Of a DNA stretch of 64,000 nt, positions 33,592 through 43,476 are shown one piece after another. Below the pieces are notes generated by a model. The model ran no database searches, was not told the DNA's origin, and saw nothing but the letters and a program-made list of their open reading frames with translations. The DNA is from Rhizobium sp. Leaf453. Lineage in GTDB: Bacteria; Pseudomonadota; Alphaproteobacteria; Rhizobiales; Rhizobiaceae. The stretch lies in assembly GCF_001425605.1 (NCBI RefSeq), contig NZ_LMRG01000012.1, positions 645,792 to 709,791 of the forward strand, given 5' to 3'. The translations under genes and the position numbers were made by a program. The number at the start of each line of letters is the position of its first letter. Within the stretch, counting starts at the first letter, position 1.

Positions 33592-34407
33592 ATGAAACCG
33601 GTGCGCGTTATTATTTTGGCGGTTGCTGTCGTCTCGGCAGGACTGGCCGGATTTTTGGCACTCAAGCTCACCAGTGGCAGGGCGCCGATGACATCGGCCG
33701 AGCCCGTCATCGAGCGCGAGCCCACCGTTAACGTGCTGGTCGCCAGCAAGAGCCTGCCGGTCGGATCGCGCCTCGATCCCGATGCAATCCACTGGATGTC
33801 CTGGCCAAAGGACGGCGTCGTCGATGGCCTGATCACCGAAGAGCTCCGTCCCAACGCCGTCGCTGACCTCCAGGGTGTCGTCGTTCGCCTGCCGATCTTC
33901 AATGGTGAACCGGTACGCGCCGAAAAGATCGCCGATTCGTCGAGCCGGGTCATGTCCGCGCTGCTGCCGGCCGGCAAGCGTGCGGTCGCCACCGAAATTA
34001 CTGTCGCGACCGGCGCGGGCGGCTTCATCCTGCCGAACGACCGCGTCGACGTGATCATGGTGCGCAAGACGCCGGAAGGCTCCTTCCTGACCGAAACCGT
34101 GCTGAGCAACGTCCGCGTTCTCGCGATCGACCAGCAGATCGAGGAAAAAGAAGACGGCAGCAAGTCGGTGGTCGGCACGACCGCGACGCTGGAACTTACC
34201 CCGGACCAGACAAAGGTCATGACCGTCGCCCAGCAGATGGCCGAGCGCCTGTCGCTCGCGCTTCGCAGCGTGGCGGATGCACAGGAACCGGATACCGCTG
34301 CGGCGGACTACCTGCTGAGCGGAGATGGCCGCCCGGCAATCCAGATCATCAAGTCGGGTTCGATCGTGAAGAGCGAAGAAGGCTCTTCCATGAACGAAGC
34401 GCAATAA
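33592..34407 (+). CDS. cpaB: Flp pilus assembly protein CpaB (RcpC)
   Basis: Inner-membrane anchored periplasmic protein of 271 residues. It has one N-terminal helix (VIILAVAVVSAGLAGFLAL), a SAF domain (about residues 44-110: VNVLVASKSLPVGSRLDPDAI) and an RcpC domain (about 125-230: VTVATGAGGFILPNDRVDVIM). It may help the secretin and pilus pass the cell wall. AGGGAAAG precedes the ATG. The stop overlaps the cpaC start by one base. Confidence 0.92.
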   Translation: MKPVRVIILAVAVVSAGLAGFLALKLTSGRAPMTSAEPVIEREPTVNVLVASKSLPVGSRLDPDAIHWMSWPKDGVVDGLITEELRPNAVADLQGVVVRLPIFNGEPVRAEKIADSSSRVMSALLPAGKRAVATEITVATGAGGFILPNDRVDVIMVRKTPEGSFLTETVLSNVRVLAIDQQIEEKEDGSKSVVGTTATLELTPDQTKVMTVAQQMAERLSLALRSVADAQEPDTAAADYLLSGDGRPAIQIIKSGSIVKSEEGSSMNEAQ

Positions 34408-35942
34408 TGTTTGAGCGGGAGCGGAACGTGAACCGGATCGGCAAGAAATTTCGTAGCTCCGTCGCAGGCGGCCTGGCATTTTGCCTCGCCTTCTCCGGCA
34501 TGCCCGCCCTGACCTCTACCGCGGAAGCGGCGAACACGTCGGTAGTGCGCATCGTCGATAGCGGGCCGGGCGTCAAGAAGACCATCAAGCTGGGGCTGAA
34601 CAAGGCCGTCGTCGTCGATCTGCCGGCAGACGCCCATGACATCCTGGTCGCCGACCCGACGCTGGCCGACGCGGTCACGCGCACTTCGCGGCGCATCTAC
34701 CTTTTCGGCAAGACGGTCGGGCAGACGAACATCTTCGTCTTCGGTCCGAACGGCGAGGAAATCGTCAGCCTGGACCTCGAGATCGAACGCGATATCTCCA
34801 ACCTCGAAGCCAATCTGCGGCGTTTCCTGCCTGATTCCGATATCAAGGTTGAAATCGTTTCGGACAACATCGTGCTGACCGGAACGGTCCGCACACCCCT
34901 TGATTCGACCCGCGTCGAAGATCTTGCGAGAGCCTTCCTCAAGGGTGGTGAAGCGACAACCCGCAACATCACGGCCCAGGGTAACAATGGCGATGCGGAC
35001 ATATTCGCCGAAGACCGCCAGGAATCTCAGATCGTCAACCTGTTGAGGATCGATGGCGAAGACCAGGTCATGCTCAAGGTCACCGTTGCGGAAGTGTCGC
35101 GACAGGTGCTGAAGCAGCTTGGTTTCAGCGGCTTCATCGGCAGCACCAGCGGCGAAGGGATTTCCTTCCGCAACCCGGCCAACCTCGGCAACGCCGTGAA
35201 CGCATTCTCGTCGAAGATCACCGCGTCGATCGGCTCCGGCTCTGGTCTGTTCGCGAGCTATTTCAACGCCATGGAGCAGGCGGGTGTCATGCGCACCCTG
35301 GCCGAACCCAGCCTGACGGCTATCTCCGGCAAGAAGGCGAGCTTCTCCGTCGGCGGCGAGTATCGCCTGCCGTCTGAGCAGGAAATCGGCGAGGACGGAT
35401 TGTCACGCACGGTCGAGACCGTCGAATATGGGATCGGACTGGACTTCACGCCGGTCGTGCTCGGTCCCGGCCGCATCGCCCTGGAAATCGCTACCGAAGT
35501 TTCCGAGCCGACATTCGAAGGCTCGGTCGTCAATGCGAATGCCATCGATGCCCCCGGCCAGACCTACATGTCGATCCGTCGGCGCAAGGCGGCCACCAGC
35601 GTCGAGCTTCCCTCGGGTGGTTCGATCGTGATCGGCGGTCTGGTGCAGGACAATGTCCGTCAGGCACTGTCGGGTCTTCCGGGCGCGCAGAAGATTCCCG
35701 TCCTCGGCACGCTCTTCCGCTCGAAGGACTTCATCCGCAACGAAACCGAACTGGTCATCATCGCAACGCCGTATCTGGTCAAGCCGGTGGCGCGCGGAGA
35801 ACTCTCGCGTCCGGATGACAATTTCAACCCGACCGACGATCTGTCCAGCGCATTCCTCGGTGAGGTCAATCGAATCTACGGCAACCGCCAGGCCGCCCCC
35901 GTCGGGCAGTATCATGGCAGTGTCGGCTTCATCTACAAATAG
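34407..35942 (+). CDS. cpaC: Flp pilus outer membrane secretin CpaC (RcpA)
   Basis: Forms the outer-membrane channel for the pilus, 511 residues from the ATG at 34407. A signal peptide region (SVAGGLAFCLAFSGMPAL) leads to the pilus N-terminal domain, a BON-like repeat (DSDIKVEIVSDNIVLTG) and the secretin core (about residues 270-460) with VPVLGTLF-like motif (IPVLGTLFRSKDF) and TELVIIATPYLVKP. A GTG at 34428 with GGGAGCGG upstream is an equally plausible start and would give a cleaner signal peptide. Confidence 0.93.
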   Translation: MFERERNVNRIGKKFRSSVAGGLAFCLAFSGMPALTSTAEAANTSVVRIVDSGPGVKKTIKLGLNKAVVVDLPADAHDILVADPTLADAVTRTSRRIYLFGKTVGQTNIFVFGPNGEEIVSLDLEIERDISNLEANLRRFLPDSDIKVEIVSDNIVLTGTVRTPLDSTRVEDLARAFLKGGEATTRNITAQGNNGDADIFAEDRQESQIVNLLRIDGEDQVMLKVTVAEVSRQVLKQLGFSGFIGSTSGEGISFRNPANLGNAVNAFSSKITASIGSGSGLFASYFNAMEQAGVMRTLAEPSLTAISGKKASFSVGGEYRLPSEQEIGEDGLSRTVETVEYGIGLDFTPVVLGPGRIALEIATEVSEPTFEGSVVNANAIDAPGQTYMSIRRRKAATSVELPSGGSIVIGGLVQDNVRQALSGLPGAQKIPVLGTLFRSKDFIRNETELVIIATPYLVKPVARGELSRPDDNFNPTDDLSSAFLGEVNRIYGNRQAAPVGQYHGSVGFIYK

Positions 35943-35954
35943 GCGGAACCGGTC

Positions 35955-36704
35955 ATGACAGCGAAGCTCATCCTGAACCGCAATCTGAAAAGGCACTCGA
36001 TCATGCGGCCAAACACCTTTAACGGTCCGGTTCGTCTCCTGCGTATGCTGACCATCGGTGCCGTCCTCGTCACTGGCACAACGCTTGCCGGTTGCGCCCG
36101 CGACCCCAACACGACAGGCGCGCTGCCGGATGATTACCGCACACGTCACCCGATCGTCATCGCCGAGGCCGAACGTTCGATCGATATACCGGTCGCATCC
36201 GGTGACCGGCATCTGACAAAGGGTGCCCGCGATTACATCCGCGGCTTTGCATCGAACTACAAGAACGATGCCAGCGGAGCGGTGCAGATCATGCTGCCGC
36301 AGGGATCGGTCAACGCCCAGGCGGCGTCGGTTGTCCGCAAGGAAGTCCGCGGTGTTCTGGTTGGCGCCGGCATTCCGGCCACGCGCATGATCGAAGTAAG
36401 CTATCAGGCCGATCCCAACGGTGACGCGGCCCCGATCCGACTGACCTATAGCGCCATCACGGCGAAGACGGCGCCCTGCGGCAACTGGCCGTCGGATCTT
36501 GCCATGAACACGTTCGAGAACAAGAATTACGAGAACTTCGGTTGCGCCAGCCAGGCCAATCTCGCGGCCCAGGTCGCCAGCCCGCTGGATCTCCTCGGTC
36601 CGCGTGAAATGTCGCCGATCGATGCCGTCCAGCGCGGTCAGGTCATCAGCGATTATCGCGGGATAGAGACTGGCACGGAAACGACTATCAACATCAACAA
36701 TTGA
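35955..36704 (+). CDS. cpaD: Flp pilus assembly lipoprotein CpaD
   Basis: Pilus biogenesis lipoprotein of the CpaD family, 249 residues from the first ATG, or 233 from the ATG at 36003. A hydrophobic stretch ends in the lipobox TLAGC. The mature domain has the family features TKGARDYIRGFASNY, a middle region TRMIEVSYQADPNG and APCGNWPSDL, with two cysteines in the last third. It is thought to help place or stabilise the secretin in the outer membrane. Confidence 0.9.
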   Translation: MTAKLILNRNLKRHSIMRPNTFNGPVRLLRMLTIGAVLVTGTTLAGCARDPNTTGALPDDYRTRHPIVIAEAERSIDIPVASGDRHLTKGARDYIRGFASNYKNDASGAVQIMLPQGSVNAQAASVVRKEVRGVLVGAGIPATRMIEVSYQADPNGDAAPIRLTYSAITAKTAPCGNWPSDLAMNTFENKNYENFGCASQANLAAQVASPLDLLGPREMSPIDAVQRGQVISDYRGIETGTETTININN

Positions 36705-36734
36705 CGAATCCGGACGCTTTGACGGGATAGCAAC

Positions 36735-38024
36735 ATGAGCGCGATTGACTACAAGATCGAAACCGGAAGCGGTGAAGCCGACAGTGCATATGACGCTGTT
36801 CGCCCCAGCGACATCGACCATTTGCGGCCGCTTCCGCGCATTTCGGTACACGCCTTTTGCGAAACCGAAGCGCTGCAGCGGGTCATGGAGCGGTGCGGCC
36901 AGGACCGGCGGATGAGCAAGGTCAGCCTGCGTATCAACAGCGGCACGATTGCGGCCGCTGCCAATATGTTCGCGACCGCGCCGACGCCGAACCTGATCAT
37001 TCTGGAAACATCGACCGAGCCGCGTTTCCTGATGGCGGAACTGGAGCCGCTGGCTTCCGTCTGCGATCCCTCCACCAAGGTGGTGATCATCGGCCGCTAC
37101 AACGATATTCCGCTCTACCGCGAACTAATCCGCAACGGCATTTCCGAATATATCGTCGCGCCGGTCACCATGCCGGATGTGTTGGCGGCCATCGCCTCGA
37201 TCTTCGTCGACCCGGAAGCCGAACCACTCGGTCGCAGCATCGCCTTCATCGGCGCAAAGGGCGGCGTCGGCTCCTCGACACTCGCACACAATTGCGCCTG
37301 GGGCATTTCCAACCTGTTTTCGACCGAAGTCGTGCTTGCCGACCTCGATCTGCCCTATGGCACCGCCAACATCAACTTCGACCAGGATCCGCCACAGGGC
37401 ATTTCCGAAGCCGTATTTTCGCCGGAACGCCTCGACGAAGTCTTCCTCGATCGCTTGCTGACCAAGTGCTCGGAGCGGCTGTCGCTGCTTGCAGCGCCCT
37501 CGATGCTCGATCGCCCCTACGATTTCGACGCCACGGCCTTCCAGCCGTTGATGGAAATCCTGCAGCGCAACGCGCCGGTTTCGGTGCTCGACGTGCCACA
37601 TATGTGGGCTGACTGGACACGCTCGGTGCTGGCCGATGCCGATGAGGTGGTAATCACCGCCGTGCCGGATCTCGCCAACCTGCGCAACGCCAAGAACCTG
37701 CTGGATTCTCTGAAAAAGATCCGTCCGAATGACAAGGCGCCGCATCTGGTCCTCAATCAGGTCGGCATGCCGAAGCGGCCCGAGATTTCGCCGAACGATT
37801 TCTGCGATTCTCTCGAAATCGAGCCGGTGGCGATCATTCCGTTCGACACGATCCTCTTCGGCAATGCCGCCAACAGCGGTCGGATGATTGCCGAGATCGA
37901 CAAGAAGGCACCAACGGCCGAAACCCTGGCGCAGCTCGCGCATCTCGTCACCGGCCGGGTGACGGCCAAGAAGGCAAAGAAGGGCGGACTTGGCAAGATG
38001 CTTGGAATGCTCGGACGCAAATAA
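36735..38024 (+). CDS. cpaE: Pilus assembly localisation ATPase CpaE (TadZ)
   Basis: A 429-residue protein with an atypical receiver-like N-terminal domain (about residues 30-155) and a MinD/ParA-like ATPase domain. Walker A is deviant, GAKGGVGSST (about residues 173-182), with Ser where MinD has Lys-Thr; ADLDLPYGTANINF is Walker A'. In Caulobacter CpaE localises the secretin to a pole. The C-terminus is basic (AKKAKKGGLGK). Confidence 0.93.
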   Translation: MSAIDYKIETGSGEADSAYDAVRPSDIDHLRPLPRISVHAFCETEALQRVMERCGQDRRMSKVSLRINSGTIAAAANMFATAPTPNLIILETSTEPRFLMAELEPLASVCDPSTKVVIIGRYNDIPLYRELIRNGISEYIVAPVTMPDVLAAIASIFVDPEAEPLGRSIAFIGAKGGVGSSTLAHNCAWGISNLFSTEVVLADLDLPYGTANINFDQDPPQGISEAVFSPERLDEVFLDRLLTKCSERLSLLAAPSMLDRPYDFDATAFQPLMEILQRNAPVSVLDVPHMWADWTRSVLADADEVVITAVPDLANLRNAKNLLDSLKKIRPNDKAPHLVLNQVGMPKRPEISPNDFCDSLEIEPVAIIPFDTILFGNAANSGRMIAEIDKKAPTAETLAQLAHLVTGRVTAKKAKKGGLGKMLGMLGRK

Positions 38025-38055
38025 CTGATATCGAAGCAAAGACCGGATTGAGCGC

Positions 38056-39540
38056 ATGTTTGGTAAAAAAGGAAACGAAGGCTTCGGCAAGAGCGGCTCC
38101 ATCAGCCCTCCCGTGCAACAGCCCGTGCCTGCCAGTGCCGCCGCAACCGTGGCAGTGGCCGAGCGGCCCGCCACGCCTGTGCTTGCCGAGCCGGCGCGTG
38201 AAGCAACGCCGGTCACCCGCGCGCAGCCCAGTCCTCCACCGGTCCGCAAGAAGGCGGCCCGCACCGAGGATTATTACGATACGAAAAGCCAGGTCTTCTC
38301 GGCGCTGATCGACACGATCGACCTGTCGCAGCTCGCCAAGCTCGACACGGAGAGCGCGCGCGAGGAAATCCGCGATATCGTCAACGATATCATCACGATC
38401 AAGAACTTTGCGATGTCGATCTCCGAGCAGGAAGAACTGCTCGAGGATATCTGCAACGACGTTCTGGGTTACGGTCCGCTCGAGCCGCTTCTGGCGCGCG
38501 ACGACATCGCCGACATCATGGTCAACGGTGCGGGCCAAACCTTCATCGAAGTCGGCGGCAAGACCATCGAGTCGGAAGTCCGCTTCCGCGACAACGCCCA
38601 GCTTCTGTCGATCTGCCAGCGCATCGTTTCCCAGGTCGGCCGCCGCGTCGACGAATCGTCGCCGATCTGCGACGCCCGTCTGCCCGACGGTTCGCGTGTC
38701 AACGTCATCGCGCCGCCGCTCGCCATCGACGGTACGGCGCTCACCATTCGTAAGTTCAAGAAGGACAAGCTGAAGCTTGATCAGTTGGTCAAGTTCGGCT
38801 CGATCACGCCGGAGGGCGCAGTCCTCCTGCAGATCATCGGCCGCGTCCGCTGCAATCTCGTCATCTCCGGCGGTACCGGTTCCGGCAAGACGACACTTTT
38901 GAACTGCCTCACCGGCTATATCGATGAGCAGGAACGCGTCATCACCTGCGAGGATACGGCCGAACTGCAGTTGCAGCAGCCGCATGTCGTGCGTCTCGAA
39001 ACCCGTCCGCCGAACATCGAAGGCGAAGGCGAGATCACCATGCGCGATCTCATCAAGAACTGCCTGCGTATGCGGCCGGAGCGCATCATCGTCGGCGAAG
39101 TGCGCGGACCGGAAGTCTTCGACCTGCTTCAGGCGATGAACACCGGTCACGACGGCTCGATGGGTACGATTCACGCCAATACCCCGCGCGAATGCCTGTC
39201 GCGTATGGAATCGATGATCGCCATGGGCGGCTTCACGCTGCCGGCCAAGACCGTGCGCGAAATCATCTCCGGCTCGATCGATATCATCGTCCAGGCCTCG
39301 CGCCTTCGCGACGGTTCACGCCGTATCACCCACATTACCGAGGTGATCGGCATGGAAGGCGACGTGATTATCACGCAGGACCTCCTGCGCTACGAGATCG
39401 AGGGCGAAGACGCCAATGGCCGGATCATCGGCCGTCACAAGTCCACCGGTATTGGCCGTCCTCATTTCTGGGATCGCGCCCGTTACTTCAACGAAGACAA
39501 GCGGTTGGCTGCGACGCTCGACGCGATGGAAAAGGACTGA
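38056..39540 (+). CDS. cpaF: Flp pilus secretion ATPase CpaF (TadA)
   Basis: Hexameric cytoplasmic ATPase driving pilus extension and, in Tad systems, retraction too. The 494-residue protein has a Pro/Ala-rich N-terminus, an N-terminal domain, Walker [10 protein letters not shown] (about residue 272), Asp box [19 protein letters not shown], Walker [13 protein letters not shown] and His box [13 protein letters not shown]. Encoded directly before tadB and tadC, which make the membrane platform it works on. Confidence 0.96.
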   Translation: MFGKKGNEGFGKSGSISPPVQQPVPASAAATVAVAERPATPVLAEPAREATPVTRAQPSPPPVRKKAARTEDYYDTKSQVFSALIDTIDLSQLAKLDTESAREEIRDIVNDIITIKNFAMSISEQEELLEDICNDVLGYGPLEPLLARDDIADIMVNGAGQTFIEVGGKTIESEVRFRDNAQLLSICQRIVSQVGRRVDESSPICDARLPDGSRVNVIAPPLAIDGTALTIRKFKKDKLKLDQLVKFGSITPEGAVLLQIIGRVRCNLVISGGTGSGKTTLLNCLTGYIDEQERVITCEDTAELQLQQPHVVRLETRPPNIEGEGEITMRDLIKNCLRMRPERIIVGEVRGPEVFDLLQAMNTGHDGSMGTIHANTPRECLSRMESMIAMGGFTLPAKTVREIISGSIDIIVQASRLRDGSRRITHITEVIGMEGDVIITQDLLRYEIEGEDANGRIIGRHKSTGIGRPHFWDRARYFNEDKRLAATLDAMEKD

Positions 39541-39548
39541 TCGCTTTG

Positions 39549-40559
39549 TTGTTCGGGATCGATATCATCGTTCTGGCCATTGCCGGTCTTGCCGCTCTTG
39601 CGACGGCCGGTCTTGCCTATGGCGTCCTGTTCACGCGTATCGAGACCGAGAAGAAGGCCGAAAGCCGCGTCCGCAAGGTCAAATCCGCTGAAACCGATCG
39701 CGTTCAGGTCAAGGCCGCGCGCGACCGCATGAACGAAATGTCGAAGCGGCGCAAATCCGTGGCCGACTCGCTGAAAGACCTCGAGAAGAAGCAGCAGGAA
39801 AAGACCGCCAAGGCGAAGCCGACGATGAAGATCCGGCTGATGCAGGCCGGTTTGAAGATCTCGATCACGCAATTCTATATTTTCAGCGTTGTCTTCGGGG
39901 TTGTGGCTGGCCTGATGGCTTTGATCGCCGGTGCCATGCTGCCCATCGTTGCCGGTATCGTGCTGATCGGTGCTGCCGGTTTCCCGCGCTGGTTCGTTGG
40001 CTTCATGATCAAGCGGCGCTGCAAGGCCTTCCTCAACGAATTTCCGAACGCGCTCGATGTCATGGTGCGCTCGATCAAGTCCGGCCTGCCGCTCAACGAT
40101 GCCGTCCGGCTGATCGCCAATGACGGCCAGGAGCCGGTCAAGACGGAGTTCAAGCGCATCATCGAGGCGCAGCAGGTGGGTCTCAACATTCCCGAAGCCT
40201 GCGCCCGCATGATCAACAGCATCCCGCTGCCGGAAGTGAATTTCTTCGCCATCGTCATCGCCATTCAGGCGCAGGCCGGTGGTAACCTGTCCGAAGCTTT
40301 GGGCAACCTCGGCAAGGTGCTGCGCGAACGCAAGAAGATGAAGGCTAAGGTGCAGGCGCTCTCCATGGAAGCCAAGGCATCGGCCTGTATCATCGGCGCC
40401 TTGCCCTTCATCGTTGCCTTCATGGTCTACATGACCTCGCCGGAGTACATGATGATCCTGTTCACCGATCCGCGCGGCCACATCATCATGGGCTGCTCGG
40501 GCGTGTGGATGAGCATCGGTATCTGGATGATGCGCAACATGATCAATTTTGATATCTAG
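39549..40559 (+). CDS. tadB: Flp pilus platform protein TadB
   Basis: Inner-membrane platform protein of the T2SF (GspF) family, 336 residues. An N-terminal helix, a long charged linker (KKAESRVRKVKSAETDR), two central helices, the T2SF domain (EFPNALDVMVRSIKSGLPL, AQAGGNLSEALGNLG) and two C-terminal helices are visible. The likely start is the TTG at 39549, eight bases after the cpaF stop, since homologues begin with MFGID; another TTG lies directly before it. Confidence 0.9.
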   Translation: MFGIDIIVLAIAGLAALATAGLAYGVLFTRIETEKKAESRVRKVKSAETDRVQVKAARDRMNEMSKRRKSVADSLKDLEKKQQEKTAKAKPTMKIRLMQAGLKISITQFYIFSVVFGVVAGLMALIAGAMLPIVAGIVLIGAAGFPRWFVGFMIKRRCKAFLNEFPNALDVMVRSIKSGLPLNDAVRLIANDGQEPVKTEFKRIIEAQQVGLNIPEACARMINSIPLPEVNFFAIVIAIQAQAGGNLSEALGNLGKVLRERKKMKAKVQALSMEAKASACIIGALPFIVAFMVYMTSPEYMMILFTDPRGHIIMGCSGVWMSIGIWMMRNMINFDI

Positions 40560-40572
40560 GAAAGGGTCCGGC

Positions 40573-41559
40573 ATGAGCGAGGGCATGATCAATACCCTGA
40601 CCGATCCGACCGTTATTGTGGCATTTCTCGTGTCCGTGGCGGTTCTGGCGACATTCTATTCGCTGGCGATCCCCTTCTTTGAACGCGGAAATCTCGACAA
40701 GCGAATGAAGTCGGTCGCTACGGAACGCGAGCAGATCCGGGCGCGCGAACGCGCACGCCTGAATGCCGAGGCGTCCGCCAGCAAGGCCTCGCTGCGTGCA
40801 CAGAACAATACGTCCGTCCGCCAGATCGTCGACCGCCTCAACTTGCGCAAGGCGCTGGTCGACGACAACACCGTCAACCGGCTGAAATCGGCGGGTTACC
40901 GCTCGCAAAACGCGCTCAACATGTTCCTTGTTGCCCGCTTCTGCCTGCCGTTCCTGTTTCTCGCAGTCGGCGCCTTCTACATTTTCTTCCTCGGCTATCT
41001 CGGCGAAAAGCCGCTTCCGATGCGAATCCTGGCGGTGATCGGGATTGGTTATGCCGGTTTCTATGCGCCCAACATCTTCATTTCTAACGCCGTCTCCAAG
41101 CGCCAGTTCTCCATCCGCAGGGCCTGGCCGGACTCGCTCGATCTCCTGCTGATCTGCGTGGAATCCGGTATCTCCATGGAGCTTGCCCTGCGGCGCGTGG
41201 CCGATGAAATCGCCGCCCAATCGCCGGCACTTGCCGAGGAACTGGTGTTGACGGTGGCGGAACTCTCCTTCCTGCCGGATCGTCGTGTCGCACTGGAAAA
41301 TCTCGGTACCCGAACCGGCCTGGATGAAGTCAAGTCGGTCATGCAGGCGCTGATCCAGGCGGATCGCTACGGCACGCCGATCGCCCAGGCGCTCCGCGTT
41401 CTCGCCCAGGAAAGCCGCGACCAGCGCATGAACGAGGCAGAAAAGAAAGCCGCCGCCCTGCCGCCGAAGCTGACCGTGCCGATGATCCTGTTCTTCCTGC
41501 CGGTGCTGATCGCCGTCATTCTCGGACCGGCCGGCATTCAGGTATCGGACAAGTTTTAA
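40573..41559 (+). CDS. tadC: Flp pilus platform protein TadC
   Basis: Second T2SF-type platform protein, 328 residues, paired with TadB. It has an N-terminal helix (VIVAFLVSVAVLATFYSLA), a basic linker, two helices, the T2SF segment WPDSLDLLLICVESGISMELAL and a C-terminal helix MILFFLPVLIAVILGPA. AGGAAAGGG six bases before the ATG at 40573 fixes the start. A hairpin follows, so the cpaB-tadC unit ends here. Confidence 0.93.
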   Translation: MSEGMINTLTDPTVIVAFLVSVAVLATFYSLAIPFFERGNLDKRMKSVATEREQIRARERARLNAEASASKASLRAQNNTSVRQIVDRLNLRKALVDDNTVNRLKSAGYRSQNALNMFLVARFCLPFLFLAVGAFYIFFLGYLGEKPLPMRILAVIGIGYAGFYAPNIFISNAVSKRQFSIRRAWPDSLDLLLICVESGISMELALRRVADEIAAQSPALAEELVLTVAELSFLPDRRVALENLGTRTGLDEVKSVMQALIQADRYGTPIAQALRVLAQESRDQRMNEAEKKAAALPPKLTVPMILFFLPVLIAVILGPAGIQVSDKF

Positions 41560-41586
41560 AGTTAAAGGGCCGAACAAGGAGAAAGA

Positions 41587-41615
41587 CACTGCCACGCGAA
41601 GCGGCAGTGCCTTTT
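41587..41615. terminator. Terminator between tadC and the SDR gene
   Basis: Seven-base-pair stem CACTGCC/GGCAGTG with a nine-base loop and CTTTT on the right. It lies just beyond the stops of both convergent genes. Confidence 0.75.
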
Positions 41616-41620
41616 GCGTT

Positions 41621-42469
41621 TTATGCTGCTGCGGATTCCGGTGGGAAGTCCGTCGAAGTGGCCAGTTCGCGCCAGGTCGCCAGTTCCGCGGCAACGCTGG
41701 CATTCTTCGCCTCGATTGCCGCGACCGTATCCGTACCGAACAGCATGCGCAGCGGCGGGTTTTCAGCCTTGGACAGCGTGATCATCGCCTTGGCGAGGCG
41801 CAGCGGATCGCCGGGCTGGCCGTGGTTCTTGCCGGCGGCGAAGTCACGCATGGCACCGGCCGGGGTTTCGGCATAATCGGCAATCGAACTCGGGCTGATC
41901 GACAGCGAGGCCTCATCGAGGAAGTCGGTGCGGAAGAAACCGGGTTCAATGACTGTGACGTCGATCCCCAGCGGCTTGACCTCGATCGCGAGCGATTCCG
42001 ACAGGCCTTCGATCGCGAACTTGGTCGAGCCATAGACGCCCCATCCGGGGAAGCCGACATAACCGCCGATCGACGAGATGTTCATGACATGGCCGGAACG
42101 CTGGCGGCGCATGTGCGGCAGCACGGCGCGGGTGACCTTCAGCAGCCCGAAGACATTGGTCGCATAGATCTTTTCGATCTCCTCGGCAGTCGCTTCCTCG
42201 ACGGCGCCGAGCAGCCCGTAGCCGGCATTGTTGAGCAGAATGTCGATCCTGCCGAAGCGCTTGACCGCGCTTTCGGCGGCCGCATGGGCCTGCGCCTCGC
42301 TGGTTACATCCAGCGCCACCGGCAGAAGGTTGGGATGCTCGCCGAACCGGTCGATGATCGTCTGGGGATTGCGGGCCGTCGCGACGACGGCGTCGCCGGC
42401 ATCGAGAGCTTCGCGAGTGATAAGGGCGCCGAACCCGCGGGAGGCACCGGTGATGAACCATACACGCAT
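41621..42469 (-). CDS. Short-chain dehydrogenase/reductase
   Basis: NAD(P)-dependent oxidoreductase of 282 residues. Cofactor motif TGASRGFG, NNAGYG, active-site Ser in NISSIGG and YGSTK with the catalytic Tyr and Lys. The substrate is unknown; the sequence style (EPGFFRTDFL, GDPLRLAKAM) matches the large group often annotated as oxidoreductases acting on small carbonyls. AAGGA seven bases before the ATG. Divergent from the LysR gene, which probably controls it. Confidence 0.92.
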   Translation of the reverse strand: MRVWFITGASRGFGALITREALDAGDAVVATARNPQTIIDRFGEHPNLLPVALDVTSEAQAHAAAESAVKRFGRIDILLNNAGYGLLGAVEEATAEEIEKIYATNVFGLLKVTRAVLPHMRRQRSGHVMNISSIGGYVGFPGWGVYGSTKFAIEGLSESLAIEVKPLGIDVTVIEPGFFRTDFLDEASLSISPSSIADYAETPAGAMRDFAAGKNHGQPGDPLRLAKAMITLSKAENPPLRMLFGTDTVAAIEAKNASVAAELATWRELATSTDFPPESAAA

Positions 42470-42577
42470 GACGTTTTCCTTTCGTCGTTGAAATGTGCTT
42501 GCAGGAACAAGGTAGGACCATATGATAAGTGAGGTAAGCCGATATCTCTTCCATGTTTCAGTGAGGAAAATTCATCA

Positions 42578-43468
42578 ATGCGCCGGATACGTTCTGCCGA
42601 TCTCGCCGTTTTTCTGGCGATTGCCGAACATCGAAGCTTCCGCAAGGCAGCTGTCGAACTCGGCGTGACGGCCTCCGCTCTCAGTCATTCCCTGAGATCC
42701 ATCGAGGAGAGGCTCGATGTCCGTCTGGTAAACCGGACCACGCGCGGGGTCGGCCTGACCGAGGCCGGCGAGCGGCTGCTGGAGCGCATCCGCCCCGCCT
42801 TTCTCGACATCGATGCAGCGCTTGATGAACTCGACACCTTTCGCGGCCAGCCGATGGGAAAGCTGAGGCTCAATGCACCGCGCGCCGCAGCAAAGCTGGT
42901 GCTCCTGCCGATGGTCTCCCGGTTTCTGCAGGCCCATCCCAATATCGAGGTCGAGATCGTCGTCGATGATGCGCTGGTCGATATGGTGTCGGGTGGCTTC
43001 GATGCCGGCGTGCGCTTCGGCGAGAGCATCGCGGCCGACATGATCGCGCTGGCGATCGGTCCACGTCACCGGTTCGCAGTGGTCGGATCACCGGAGCACA
43101 TTCTGCGCCATGGAATCCCCGTCACGCCCCATGACCTCAAGGATCATCCCTGCATTCGCTACCGGTTCGCCGGCGGTTCATTCTATCGCTGGGAATTCGA
43201 GCGTGGCGGCGTCGGGCTGGATATCGACGTACAGGGGCCGCTGACATTGGGGGATCAGGACATGATGCTCGATGCAGCGCTGGAGGGGGCAGGGCTCGCC
43301 TATGTCTTCGAAAGCCAGGCGACGGACGCGATCGCCGAGGGAAAGCTCGTCAGCGTGCTGCAGGACTGGTGCCCCTATTATCCGGGCTTCTTTCTCTATT
43401 ACCCGAGCCGCCGGCAGTTGCCGGGTCCGCTGCGAGCCTTTCTCGATTTTGTCAGGGCAAGCCGATAA
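42578..43468 (+). CDS. LysR family transcriptional regulator
   Basis: A 296-residue regulator. The N-terminal winged helix (residues about 1-60: FLAIAEHRSFRKAAVELGVTASALSHSLRSIE) and a LysR substrate-binding domain are complete. It belongs to the group near LrhA/DsdC-like regulators that act on neighbouring dehydrogenases (VRLVNRTTRGVGLTEAG). It is divergent from the SDR gene with 108 bases between, the classic layout for a LysR regulator and its target. Confidence 0.92.
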   Translation: MRRIRSADLAVFLAIAEHRSFRKAAVELGVTASALSHSLRSIEERLDVRLVNRTTRGVGLTEAGERLLERIRPAFLDIDAALDELDTFRGQPMGKLRLNAPRAAAKLVLLPMVSRFLQAHPNIEVEIVVDDALVDMVSGGFDAGVRFGESIAADMIALAIGPRHRFAVVGSPEHILRHGIPVTPHDLKDHPCIRYRFAGGSFYRWEFERGGVGLDIDVQGPLTLGDQDMMLDAALEGAGLAYVFESQATDAIAEGKLVSVLQDWCPYYPGFFLYYPSRRQLPGPLRAFLDFVRASR

Positions 43469-43476
43469 GGCGCTGC

